Source of the DNA: an uncultured Dokdonia sp.
GTDB lineage: Bacteria; Bacteroidota; Bacteroidia; Flavobacteriales; Flavobacteriaceae
Length of the DNA stretch: 64,000 nt
Direction of reading: 5' to 3'
Assembly: GCA_947503305.1 (NCBI GenBank)
Contig: CANNDF010000003.1
Coordinates: 575,952 to 639,951, forward strand
The notes below the pieces were generated by a model that was not told the DNA's origin, made no database searches, and saw only the letters and a list, made by a program, of their open reading frames with translations. Each line of letters begins with the position of its first letter. Within the stretch, counting starts at the first letter, position 1. This document shows, piece after piece, positions 26,368-35,092 of this stretch. Both the position numbers and the translations under genes were made by a program.

Positions 26368-26940
26368 ATGAAAAAACGAATTTTAATTACCCTATTTCTG
26401 GTTTTATCGATTACTATCTCATATGCTCAATACGCGGTAGATATTAATACAATTCCTATTAATACTTCTAAAAGTGAACTCAAATGGTATGGTGAAAATG
26501 TATTTTATTTTGGCGGGCATTACGGTACCATACAATTCAAAAAAGGAGAATTTATACAAGCTAATGATAAAATCACTGGAGGTACTTTTATAATAGACAT
26601 GAATACCATTATAAATACGGATGGAGAATACATGGATGGCCTAGTAAAGCACTTAAAAAATGAAGATTTTTTTGATGTTCCAAAATATCCTACTTCTCAT
26701 CTTGTAATCACCGAAGTATATTATCATGATAAAACACATTTAGAAATAAGAGCAGACCTTACTATAAAAGGGATCACGCAACCTATAAAATTTCAAGCAG
26801 AAGTAAATTATGAATTGAAGGAAATGAAAACAAAATTCAAAATTGACAGAACTCGCTGGGGAATCACTTATAACAGTAAATTAAAAGATAATGCTATTTC
26901 TGATGCTATTGGATTTGAGGTAACACTACGTGTTATGTAA
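26368..26940 (+). CDS. YceI family periplasmic protein
   Basis: 190 residues with a signal peptide (1-20, ending SYAQ). The mature part is a YceI lipocalin-like barrel: SELKWYGENVFYFGGHYGTI, FKKGEF, GGTFIIDMNTI, HLKNEDFFDVPKYP and ADLTIKGITQPIKF, all typical blocks. YceI proteins bind polyisoprenoid or amide-type hydrophobic ligands in a periplasmic barrel. The gene is alone, divergent from the ToxR-like regulator. Confidence 0.9.
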   Translation: MKKRILITLFLVLSITISYAQYAVDINTIPINTSKSELKWYGENVFYFGGHYGTIQFKKGEFIQANDKITGGTFIIDMNTIINTDGEYMDGLVKHLKNEDFFDVPKYPTSHLVITEVYYHDKTHLEIRADLTIKGITQPIKFQAEVNYELKEMKTKFKIDRTRWGITYNSKLKDNAISDAIGFEVTLRVM

Positions 26941-26983
26941 AAGAAACCAGTAATTTATAAAGCAGGCGCAATGGGATTTACTT

Positions 26984-29341
26984 TTATTGTTTAATAACTT
27001 TCACAATCCTAGTAACGTTGTCATTATGTATACTTACAAAATAAATCCCCGTTCCAAATCTACTATAATCAATTTGAGTATTCCCCGAATGAGTCTCAGG
27101 TTTTAATACCTGTTGTCCTAAAATATTATATGTAGTTATAGTGTAATCTACTTGTGTTGTTTGGATATTTAAAACATCATTTATAGGGTTAGGGAAAAAA
27201 GCGAATTCTTCAACATTGGTATCCTCTATAGCAAGAAGATCTTCAATAACATTAAATGTCAAATCATCAAAATAGAAACCATCCATCGTATTTATAGCAT
27301 CTGACACCAATTGAAAACGTGCCAAAATTTCCTGCCCTAAATATTCATTTAAATCAATTTCTTCAAAAACCCATTCGCTTTGCACTCCATGATATGCAGA
27401 CTCTCCGTTTAATATTTGTGTATTTGTGTAGAGTCCGCATTGTGGAATCCAATTGGTACCATTATCAATAGAAATTTCAAACTGTACATAATCAAAAACT
27501 GGTTCTATTTCCCAACGGGCAAAGAAATGTACCGATGCATATTCAGCTTCGCTAAGGTCAATCTCTTGAGCTATAACAATAGAAGAATCTTGATTTAGTT
27601 CATAATTCCCTTCTGGAGAATCGGTTATTGAACTAGAAGGAGAAATAAATGTATCATCTGTTACCCCCCAGTCATTGTCACTAAAATTTGTAGTGGTAGA
27701 ATTTCCAAAATCTTCAAAAGGAATTTCTGGAAGTCCGAACCGCTTTTCTATTAAAAATACAGAATTAAAATCACCATTATCAACTATTAATTCAAAAATA
27801 ATATCATCTCCTAAACTTGCCTGATCATCTATAGTATATTCTATATCTACTTCTAAGTTTTCAAGAGGATTCAAATTATCAAAAGATAATGGATTGCCTA
27901 CTTCAATAATATTAGTAGATATGGGATTAATACTGATATCAAAATTATTTAATCCCGTAAGTGCCATATTCTGTATCGTAAACTTATGACTTACTGATAA
28001 CTGATTTCCTATAAACAAAGGACTCAAATCATTAATACGCGCGCTTCTATTTGTCATTTTTGCAACTGCAAGGTTTAAGAACATCATATCCTTAGAAACG
28101 GGTATAATTTCATCAATAGGCAACCAAAACTGATCTCCAATTTCTGGAGTTATAGAAAAAATTCTTTCATGAGTATTTACAGTTCCGTACATAAAATCAT
28201 TAGTAGTTCCTGCAATTCCTAATGTTTTTCTAGCAAAGTATCCATTTCTAGAGGTTAATATTCCTAGAAAATCCTCATAAAGTTCATGTTCGGGTGTAAA
28301 TGCATCAGAAGTATATCCATATGGAAAAAAGATACCATTCCCAAAGCTATGATTGTTTACTCCCATTACAAAGTCATGTTGTTCACAAAACCATTTTACA
28401 GCTTTACTTTCGACTTCAGAAAATGGTCCAGTTCCTGGAAAAACATTACTATTAGGATCACTTGAAGTGCCTTCACCACCCCATATATTGTTAGAAGGAT
28501 CGCCATCAATAAAATAATCATAATTGCGATTAACATCTGTGCCAGTAATATCTTTTCTATTCTTTCTCCATAGTCCCCCTCCCTCAGGATTTGTTTTTTC
28601 ATTAAACAAGTATCCATCTGGGTTTACTACAGGTATAAAATAGAGTTCTGTATTGTCAACAATACTTCTCACCTCTGGGTCACTCTCATAATTCTCCAGC
28701 AAATACCACATAAAAAAGATAAGTTGTGTTAATGAAGTGGGTTCACGGGCATGATGAACAGCAGTATATATACTCTTTGGTTCATTCTCTGAAGAACTGT
28801 TTGGGTTATCACTTATTTTTAACCATTTTATACCATTCCCACCTATAGGAGGTGTTGTAGTAGGGTCTGGTTCTCCGTCTGTCAAGAAATTACTTATATT
28901 CTCTGGGGCAGTAATTAAATCAGGGTATAATTCAAACATAAGATCTAATTGAACTAAAAACTCCTGATAAGTATAATACCCTCCCATACTCCCCAAAGTA
29001 AAATTATTAGGTGTTGGGTATTCATCATTACACGATGAATTCAATTTACTATTAGAAGTCAAAATTTTTTCGTTTTGTTCCAAATAGTGTTTAATAGAAT
29101 CTTCTAATAAGATTTCAATAGAAAAACCTGCATTTCTAGCATCATCAACTTCATTTTCAGAAAAGTCTGATAAAACATAACCTCGATCATAGTATATCCC
29201 GTGATCTATAGGAATTCCTATTTCATTCAATGTTTTTAATTCTTGAGAAGAATTAAAATAAATTTTTGCTCTTTGATATTTTTCTTGAGAAAATAAAGAT
29301 GAAGTAATGATCAATAAAATAATCAAAGTAGGATTTTTCAT
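26984..29341 (-). CDS. T9SS-exported M14 zinc carboxypeptidase
   Basis: 785 residues from ATG at 29341 (TTG at 29416 would precede the signal peptide by an unrelated stretch). Signal peptide 1-18 (ending LFSQ); a pro-like region; peptidase M14 domain (about 110-430) with zinc ligands H197 and E200 (HHAREP), H331 (GVNNHSFG), substrate residues in DVNRNYDYF and catalytic E400 (ITPEIG). After it come beta-sandwich domains, one resembling the MAM-like domain of immune-inhibitor-A-type proteases (DNDWGVTDDTF ... GFYFDDLTF), and a T9SS sorting domain in the last ~75 residues (AFFPNPINDVLNIQ ... GTGIYFVSI). Acts as a secreted carboxypeptidase, likely digesting environmental protein. Monocistronic. 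Confidence 0.9.
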   Translation of the reverse strand: MKNPTLIILLIITSSLFSQEKYQRAKIYFNSSQELKTLNEIGIPIDHGIYYDRGYVLSDFSENEVDDARNAGFSIEILLEDSIKHYLEQNEKILTSNSKLNSSCNDEYPTPNNFTLGSMGGYYTYQEFLVQLDLMFELYPDLITAPENISNFLTDGEPDPTTTPPIGGNGIKWLKISDNPNSSSENEPKSIYTAVHHAREPTSLTQLIFFMWYLLENYESDPEVRSIVDNTELYFIPVVNPDGYLFNEKTNPEGGGLWRKNRKDITGTDVNRNYDYFIDGDPSNNIWGGEGTSSDPNSNVFPGTGPFSEVESKAVKWFCEQHDFVMGVNNHSFGNGIFFPYGYTSDAFTPEHELYEDFLGILTSRNGYFARKTLGIAGTTNDFMYGTVNTHERIFSITPEIGDQFWLPIDEIIPVSKDMMFLNLAVAKMTNRSARINDLSPLFIGNQLSVSHKFTIQNMALTGLNNFDISINPISTNIIEVGNPLSFDNLNPLENLEVDIEYTIDDQASLGDDIIFELIVDNGDFNSVFLIEKRFGLPEIPFEDFGNSTTTNFSDNDWGVTDDTFISPSSSITDSPEGNYELNQDSSIVIAQEIDLSEAEYASVHFFARWEIEPVFDYVQFEISIDNGTNWIPQCGLYTNTQILNGESAYHGVQSEWVFEEIDLNEYLGQEILARFQLVSDAINTMDGFYFDDLTFNVIEDLLAIEDTNVEEFAFFPNPINDVLNIQTTQVDYTITTYNILGQQVLKPETHSGNTQIDYSRFGTGIYFVSIHNDNVTRIVKVIKQ

Positions 29342-29720
29342 AATGAGATAGTTTCTATAAAAATACAATATAATATGTGCTATATGGAATTTAACGCTAT
29401 AAAATAAATGAGGCAAAAAGGTACCTAAAGGATTACCTAATAAGAGCTTATAAATTCAATATATGTTGTGATAAAGCAATAGGTGATTAAGTAAAATGAA
29501 TTCTTACTTTTAACAGAAATCAAAATTAAGTAAATTAACTCGTACCCTTTCTCATAACTAATTATATTTAACCTTAATTATGTGTGACTCCGGTACGATC
29601 GATATTGTAAATTATGGATTAATACATGAATAATAAAAATGTATATGTTGGAAGTAAAAATTGACAAAACCTGTCCGACTGGTTCCATAAAATAAGGTTG
29701 ACAAAAACTTAAAGTTTAAA
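29342..29720. other. AT-rich intergenic region, left edge of an accessory patch
   Basis: 379 bp between the M14 gene and the GNAT gene. It must hold both divergent promoters. A fragment with unlike composition (CTCCGGTACGATCGATATTG, about 29588-29607) stands out from the AT-rich surroundings. No ORF, repeat arm or integrase-like sequence recognised. Confidence 0.35.
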
Positions 29721-30161
29721 ATGAGCAAAATCAGTATTATAGATCGTGTAATGACATCAAAAGAAATTAAGCTTATGAACTTAGGGTTTGATGCGCTTTC
29801 ACTTGAGGAAGGTATAGAAATAGAAAGTTCGGAAACAGTTAGTTTTGTAGCATTAAAAGAAGATACCTTTATCGGATGCGCTTCAGGGTTAGCATTCAAA
29901 AACGGTGAAAATTATTCAGGCTGGTTTTTCCTAACAGATTTATATGTTGAGAAAGGATATCGATCTAAGGGACTAGGATTGCAATTATTGAAATCCATAG
30001 AAGAGAAAGTAATAACGCTAGGAGTAAAACATATTTGGCTCTGGACTTCAGGGTATAAAGCGTTAAAATTTTACCAAAGAGAAGAGTACAAGAAATTTAC
30101 AGAAATGGAAAATTGGTATTCGGATGGAAGCAGTCGCGTAGGGCTAAGAAAAAATTTATGA
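29721..30161 (+). CDS. GNAT family N-acetyltransferase
   Basis: 146 residues with the GNAT core: LTDLYVEKGYRSKGLGLQLL is motif A, with the acetyl-CoA pyrophosphate loop R-S-K-G-L-G, and HIWLWTSGYKALKFYQREEYKKF is motif B with the usual YKALKFYxxxG/E-F ending. Substrate unknown; the GNAT fold acetylates amines of small molecules or proteins. ATG at 29721. Stands alone, first gene of a patch of poorly connected plus-strand genes. Confidence 0.85.
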   Translation: MSKISIIDRVMTSKEIKLMNLGFDALSLEEGIEIESSETVSFVALKEDTFIGCASGLAFKNGENYSGWFFLTDLYVEKGYRSKGLGLQLLKSIEEKVITLGVKHIWLWTSGYKALKFYQREEYKKFTEMENWYSDGSSRVGLRKNL

Positions 30162-30327
30162 CAATACTATAACCGAATTCAAAAAAATATCTACTACTAA
30201 AAATGACTACTTATTCTCACCTACTTCTGAAAATCCTAATGTATTATTAGTTCGGTGTATACTTGCGAAATATAGTGTTAATCCATACAACTACTCATAG
30301 TCGAGAACGTTAACCATAATTTAAAAA

Positions 30328-30735
30328 ATGAGATTATTCAATAAAAAATATAAGTGGGATGGTTATTGGGAAACCTGCTACTTTTTAAAAGAGTTTAACA
30401 TAGATCAAGAAATTGACATCCAATTTGAAGATGAGTTATCTGAGATCCCAAAACCAAAAGACTCCCAAATAAATGCTGTTACCTATATAATAAACAATCA
30501 ATCTAAAATACTTAATAGGTTATGTGAAAGTTTTTTATCTGAATACAAAAAATGGAAAGAAATTTATGATGAGCATTTACCTGAAATGAAATCCATAGAC
30601 GATGTTAAAAAGCATATTGAAATATCATCAATATATATTGATTTACCAGAAAAAGAGGGCCTTTCTTATATTGGATACAGAGGAGGATGTTCCTGGGACG
30701 AAGAACATGGTATTGGTTTTATACACATAAATTAG
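30328..30735 (+). pseudogene. DUF6985-like N-terminal part of a frameshifted gene
   Basis: 135 codons from ATG, ending at TAG 30733-30735 directly after SYIGYRGGCSWDEEHGIGF. The W-D-E-E-H-G-x-G-F motif is that of DUF6985-like proteins, where the chain normally continues with a strand like KLEVLEIG. Exactly that continuation is present in the next frame (from about 30730: HKLEVLEIGESSIGFSG), so one base has been gained or lost around 30722-30732. Read together, the two ORFs give one protein of about 365 residues. Either a recently broken gene or a sequencing error. Confidence 0.6.
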
Positions 30736-31430
30736 AAGTTTTGGAAATTGGAGAGTCTTCAATTGGTTTTAGTGGCACATGGAATGCCTATAAAGATTTA
30801 GGAATAGAAGAAGAAATCAAACTTAAAATAGAAGATAATAAGAATAACCCAAAATTGCCAAAAAGATACGATCCACATCCAATTTATGGTTTGAAACCTT
30901 CCCAAGAAGATGCTAACAAAGGATATTATTATCATTTAATAGAGAGAGGATTCAATAAAGAATTCATCAACCATTTTAGCCAAGGGGAAATAAATACTGA
31001 AACAAGAACAGGCTATATAAATATGTACTTTCTGGAAAGAGCATGTCAATTCAATAATAAAGAAATAGTAGAATTCCTCTTATCAAAAAAGCCTATTGAA
31101 ACAAAAGGTTGTTTAAAGCAAGCTTGCTACAAATTAAACTTATCAATCATAAGACTACTAGTTAATTACGGAATTAATATAAATGAGCAGGATAGTTGGT
31201 TTAAAGATTATCCAATCCAAAATACGGTTTCTTCAATTGGTACATTAGTTAGAAATAATGAACCAAAAGAAAAATATTTGAAGGGGCTAGAAGTTTTGAA
31301 ATGGATGTTGCAAAACGGTGCCAATCCTGAATTTGTTTTAAATCCATTAAAAGAATACGATACATTAGAATATAGTTTTAAAGATGAGAATACAAGGAAG
31401 GAGATTGAAGATATTTTAAAAAGTATTTGA
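30687..31430 (+). pseudogene. Ankyrin-repeat C-terminal part of the frameshifted gene
   Basis: The frame opens with an ATG at 30687 that lies inside the upstream ORF, but the first ~14 codons are out-of-frame sequence; genuine protein begins at THKLEVLEIGESS. The rest has ankyrin-like repeats: FLERACQFNNKEIVEFLLSKK, LKQACYKLNLSIIRLLVNYG, LEVLKWMLQNGANPEFVL. Single-domain ankyrin proteins of this sort bind other proteins and are common as loosely placed accessory genes. If the second ORF were translated on its own from 30687 it would be a 247-residue ankyrin protein, so partial function cannot be excluded. Confidence 0.6.
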
Positions 31431-31601
31431 ATGTAAAAACTCTTAACAACAATCTACAAGCCAAATTTTAAAGGGTTTAACTCTTCCCGAATCCACCAAG
31501 AATTACTAAAACCAGTACTTAATCTTAAAATAATCATTAAATTAACACCTAACTAACAGTTATACGCCCCCTGCGTTTAACTAGCAATTAAATCAGATAA
31601 T

Positions 31602-32684
31602 ATGATATCTCATAGATCAAAAAGATATCTTGTGAAGATTATTCCTTTTGGTCTAATTCCAATGGTATTTAGCATAATTTATTCGCTATTAGAAAAAGGA
31701 ATTTTAGGAAATCATGAATTCTACCCTTCAACAGGAAATCCATACAATTTTAACCTAATTGTACCTGCTATAGTCTCTTTTGTAGTAGGTATATTTATTG
31801 GAACACTTGAAGTCTTCTATCTCAATAAAATTTTTATAAAAAACTCTTTTGCAAAAAAAATAGTCTTTAAAACTTTAATTTATTTCTGTGTACTAATTTT
31901 ATCAATTTTTACAATCGCTATTTTAAGTACTGCCTATGAATTAAAATTAAGTCCAATAAACTCAGAAGTTCTTCAAATCATTGCTAATTTTTTCTCCAAC
32001 TTTGCGCTTTGGAGTATTTTATTTTATTTCACTCTTGGACTTGTTTTCTGCTTATTCTATTTAGAAATAAGTGATAATATAGGTCAATATGTTATCTTAA
32101 ATTTTTTTACAGGAAAATACCACAAACCTATTGAAGAAGAACGAATATTCATGTTCCTAGATATGAAATCATCTACCTCAATTGCAGAAAAATTAGGCCA
32201 TATAAAATATTTTGACCTCTTAAATGATTATTATAGAGATTTATCTGATCCTATTATAAAATATGGAGGTGAAATTTATCAATATGTTGGTGATGAATTA
32301 GTTTTATCTTGGAAACTAAATAAGAATAATAAGAACACCAATTGTATCGAATGTTTCTTATCAATGCAAGAGTCGCTTTCTAAAAAATCAGATATATACT
32401 TATCAAAATATAAGGTAGTTCCAACTTTTAAAGCCGCTATCCATTCTGGTTTAGTAACTACTGGAGAAATTGGGAAAATTAAAAAAGATATTGTTTTTAC
32501 TGGAGATGTTTTGAATACTACTGCAAGAATTCAAGGTCTTTGTAACAAATACGGTGTAAAACTTCTACTTTCAAGTGCATTAAAAGATATATTAGAACTA
32601 AAAAACAGCTACAATTTAATAGAGTTAGGTCAAACTCAATTAAGAGGTAAAGAAGAAACAATAATTTTATATTCAATAAGCTAA
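31602..32684 (+). CDS. Membrane-bound class III adenylate/guanylate cyclase
   Basis: 360 residues. Four membrane helices in the first ~155 residues (e.g. FGLIPMVFSIIYSLL, NLIVPAIVSFVVGIFIG, LIYFCVLILSIFTIAIL, LWSILFYFTLGLVFCLFYL), then a class III cyclase domain (about 175-340): metal-binding D187 (FMFLDMKSST) and D231 (GDEL), and the transition-state pair in TGDVLNTTARI (N305, R309). Substrate-specifying residues cannot be assigned by eye, so cAMP versus cGMP is open. No dedicated effector is adjacent. The gene is isolated within an accessory patch. Confidence 0.85.
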   Translation: MISHRSKRYLVKIIPFGLIPMVFSIIYSLLEKGILGNHEFYPSTGNPYNFNLIVPAIVSFVVGIFIGTLEVFYLNKIFIKNSFAKKIVFKTLIYFCVLILSIFTIAILSTAYELKLSPINSEVLQIIANFFSNFALWSILFYFTLGLVFCLFYLEISDNIGQYVILNFFTGKYHKPIEEERIFMFLDMKSSTSIAEKLGHIKYFDLLNDYYRDLSDPIIKYGGEIYQYVGDELVLSWKLNKNNKNTNCIECFLSMQESLSKKSDIYLSKYKVVPTFKAAIHSGLVTTGEIGKIKKDIVFTGDVLNTTARIQGLCNKYGVKLLLSSALKDILELKNSYNLIELGQTQLRGKEETIILYSIS

Positions 32685-32996
32685 GTAAAACAGAGTGTAT
32701 ATAGGTTATGGCAGAAAATCATAGCTTATTTCCCCTCAAAACTATACATAAATGTGTTGCAAATAGTACAAAAACTGAGTAAATAGAAATAACTTATAAA
32801 TATTTATTACTGGACTCTTTTTTAATATAATTATAGAGGGTTCTCAAGAAAGAAATCAATACTGATAATAACCTTCTATCCATTATTGATGGACCAGATA
32901 CTGTTTCTTATTCTGACTATTCTATATCTGGACACCTGCTCTTCGACTTAACGCCTACGTTCAGATCTTCCTTTCAGGGACAGTATTTATAGTTAT
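32685..32996. other. Intergenic region with a possible gene remnant
   Basis: 312 bp between the cyclase and comM (convergent). Part of it (about 32838-32990) reads as an uninterrupted plus-strand frame of ~48 codons with no start codon: it contains NNLLSIIDGPDTVSYSDYS and HLLFDLTPTFRSSFQGQYL then stop. The composition looks protein-like, suggesting the 3' end of a lost gene. No terminator is obvious for either neighbour. Confidence 0.3.
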
Positions 32997-34535
32997 TTAC
33001 CCTAACCACCCGTCACGATCCAAACTACGATATTGTATAGCTTCACTGATATGTGTTCCTGTCACTAGATCACTCCCTGCCAGATCTGCAATGGTACGAG
33101 AGACTTTTAAAATACGATCATAGGCACGTGCAGAAAGGTTCAAACGTTCCATGGCTGTTTTTAATAAAGTTTTGGAAGCTTCATCGAGGGCACAGTACTT
33201 TCGGATTTGTTTGACATTCATCTGAGCGTTATAGTTTGTTTTTTCGCTTTCGCGAAAGCGTACTACTTGTATCTCACGTGCCGCTGTAACTCGTTTTCTA
33301 ATCTCTATACTAGATTCTGCTTTTTGGTCACTACTCAATTTTTCAAAAGGAACAGGGGTCACTTCTATATGAATATCGATACGATCTAACAGAGGACCAC
33401 TTATCTTACCTAAATACCGTTGCATCTCTGCAGGACTACTTGTTACTGGAGCATCTGGATCATTAAAATATCCGCCCGGACTTGGATTCATACTGGCAAC
33501 CAGCATAAAACTACTGGGATATGTCACTGTAAATTTGGCTCTTGAAATAGTGACTTCCCGATCTTCCAGAGGTTGACGCATCACTTCCAATACTTCTCGT
33601 TTAAATTCTGGTAGCTCATCCAAAAACAAAACTCCATTATGAGAAAGCGAAATCTCACCAGGTTGCGGATAACTCCCCCCACCTACAAGAGCCACATTTG
33701 ATATGGTATGATGTGGTGATCGAAATGGACGTTCACTCATCAACCCTTGATGATCTTTAACCCTCCCAACGACACTATGAATCTTCGTGGTCTCTAATGC
33801 TTCTCGTAAACTCATAGGCGGTAAAATACTGGGGAGACGCTTACTTAACATGGTCTTCCCAGAACCTGGTGGGCCTATTAAAATTATATTATGACCTCCA
33901 GCTGCTGCAATTTCCATACAACGTTTGATGGATTCTTGGCCTTTTACATCGGCAAAATCAAACTCTGGATGTGCTATATTTTTATAAAACTCAGCTCGTG
34001 TATCAATTACTGTTTCTTCAATAGGAACTCCTTTATCAAAAAAGTCTATGACTTCGCTTATGTTTTCTACGCCATAAATAGCTAAACCATTTACGATAGC
34101 TGCTTCTTTTGCATTTTGTTTGGGGAGAATAAACCCTTTAAAACCTTCATCGATTGCCTTTATTGCAATGGACAAAGCCCCTTTTATAGGTTGTAAACCA
34201 CCATCAAGAGATAATTCTCCCATGATTATATAATCTTCAATATGCGCCCCTTTTATCTGTCCAGTGGCAATTAATATTCCTGTAGCTAATGTAAGATCAT
34301 AAGCAGAGCCTTCTTTACGCATATCGGCAGGAGACATATTTAAAATAATTTTTTTTCCAGGGATTTTATAGCCATTATTCTGTAGCGCGGCCGCAATTCT
34401 ATAATTACTTTCTTTAATCGCATTATCAGGAAGCCCTACCAGATGATAACCTATTCCCTTGTCTACATTTACCTCTACGGTAATCGTTGTGGCATCTACT
34501 CCAAAAACAGCACTGCCAAAAACTTTAGTTAGCAT
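32997..34535 (-). CDS. comM: YifB/ComM family Mg-chelatase-like AAA+ ATPase
   Basis: 512 residues from ATG at 34535; a TTG at 34574 adds a non-conserved extension. N-terminal ChlI-like domain (KVFGSAVFGVDATTITVEVN, GLPDNAIKES), AAA+ core with Walker A GPPGSGKTML, sensor region GVLFLDELPEFKREVLEVMR, and the C-terminal Mg_chelatase_C domain (AYDRILKVSRTIADL). In naturally competent bacteria ComM is a bidirectional branch-migration helicase that promotes recombination of incoming DNA. Contains an in-frame copy of the dispersed palindrome. Monocistronic, preceded by a long noncoding region with hairpins. Confidence 0.92.
   Translation of the reverse strand: MLTKVFGSAVFGVDATTITVEVNVDKGIGYHLVGLPDNAIKESNYRIAAALQNNGYKIPGKKIILNMSPADMRKEGSAYDLTLATGILIATGQIKGAHIEDYIIMGELSLDGGLQPIKGALSIAIKAIDEGFKGFILPKQNAKEAAIVNGLAIYGVENISEVIDFFDKGVPIEETVIDTRAEFYKNIAHPEFDFADVKGQESIKRCMEIAAAGGHNIILIGPPGSGKTMLSKRLPSILPPMSLREALETTKIHSVVGRVKDHQGLMSERPFRSPHHTISNVALVGGGSYPQPGEISLSHNGVLFLDELPEFKREVLEVMRQPLEDREVTISRAKFTVTYPSSFMLVASMNPSPGGYFNDPDAPVTSSPAEMQRYLGKISGPLLDRIDIHIEVTPVPFEKLSSDQKAESSIEIRKRVTAAREIQVVRFRESEKTNYNAQMNVKQIRKYCALDEASKTLLKTAMERLNLSARAYDRILKVSRTIADLAGSDLVTGTHISEAIQYRSLDRDGWLG
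33245..33260. repeat. CGCTTTCGCGAAAGCG palindrome within comM
   Basis: Perfect 16-bp palindrome in coding sequence; encodes VRFRESE in a linker before the C-terminal domain, a place where insertions are tolerated. Confidence 0.85.
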
Positions 34536-34612
34536 ATTGTAAGAATTTTCTTCAATATAAAAAGATCTTACCAATTAATCTATACGATATTCAAAAAGAG
34601 CCAATTATATTT

Positions 34613-34690
34613 ATGGGGTATGGAAATACCCCCATTTTTAATAAAAAATAAGCTATAAAAAAACAGAAATAGGGGTATATACCCCTTTTC
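34613..34690. repeat. Paired GGGGTA/TACCCC hairpins upstream of comM
   Basis: ATGGGGTATGGAAATACCCC(C)AT and, 30 bp on, AGGGGTATATACCCCT. Same architecture as at 13848-13916: two short stems sharing the GGGGTAT/ATACCCC sequence, followed by a T run. Both pairs lie within about 150 bp upstream of a minus-strand gene start. Confidence 0.6.
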
Positions 34691-34813
34691 TTGCTTCTAC
34701 CTATATAATACATTTAACATATAATTACGCTAAGGTTTGTTTAGATTAGTTTACATGGGATTGTGATGTGTCACTTTTGAGTGTTTTGATAGATGATATT
34801 TTACATATTCCAT

Positions 34814-34860
34814 AATTTAGGGGTGAAAGGCATCCCGCAGTAGCGGGGTGTTTTTCTTAG
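34814..34860 (+). ncRNA. Structured element A: conserved box plus terminator stem
   Basis: AATTTAGGGGTGAAAGGCATC leads into a perfect 9-bp stem (34830-34838 with 34843-34851; GCATCCCGC/GCGGGGTGT, two G-U pairs) and TTTTTCTT. It matches element B at 34963-35016 in the box and the base of the stem, while the top of the stem has changed on both sides. Probably the 3' end and terminator of a short plus-strand RNA starting in 34690-34800; the 5' end is not defined. Confidence 0.5.
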
Positions 34861-34907
34861 AAAAACCACTCGTGTTTTTATCCTACATATAAAATATAAA
34901 TTAAATT

Positions 34908-35016
34908 GCTTAGGGGAGCCTAAGCGTTGAGAGTAGAGCTGTTGATACAGTGAGCTTTCATAAATTTAGGGGTGAAAAGCATCTTACCATAAAATAGTAA
35001 GGTGTTTTTCTTTTTT
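34908..35016 (+). ncRNA. Structured element B: candidate small RNA homologous to element A
   Basis: Begins with a 7-bp hairpin GCTTAGG-GGAG-CCTAAGC (34908-34925), contains CTGT-TGAT-ACAG (34939-34950), then the box AATTTAGGGGTGAAAAGCATC (34963-34983) and a 9-bp stem (34979-34987 with 34997-35005; GCATCTTAC/GTAAGGTGT) followed by TTTTTCTTTTTT. The box differs from element A at one position; the stem tops differ by compensatory changes. No ORF or tRNA-like fold. Function unknown; the 5' hairpin has no obvious counterpart in A. Confidence 0.5.
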
Positions 35017-35030
35017 ATAGAACACCTTAC

Positions 35031-35062
35031 AAAAAAGAGCCCTTACATAAGGGCTCTTTTTT
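35031..35062. terminator. Bidirectional intrinsic terminator
   Basis: AAAAAAGAGCCCTTA-CA-TAAGGGCTCTTTTTT: a GC-containing stem flanked by an A run and a T run. It ends the minus-strand CocE-type gene (30 bp after its stop) and also stops any plus-strand transcript from the structured RNA region. Confidence 0.85.
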
Positions 35063-35092
35063 ACTATACTTATAATGTATTTACAATCGTAT

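Noticed and set aside
31553..31590. Integron attC-like site (CTAACAGTTATACGCCCCCTGCGTTTAAC) before the cyclase gene
   Set aside because: Only one box fits the GTTRRRY/RYYYAAC rule and no second arm or integrase is present; treated as chance.
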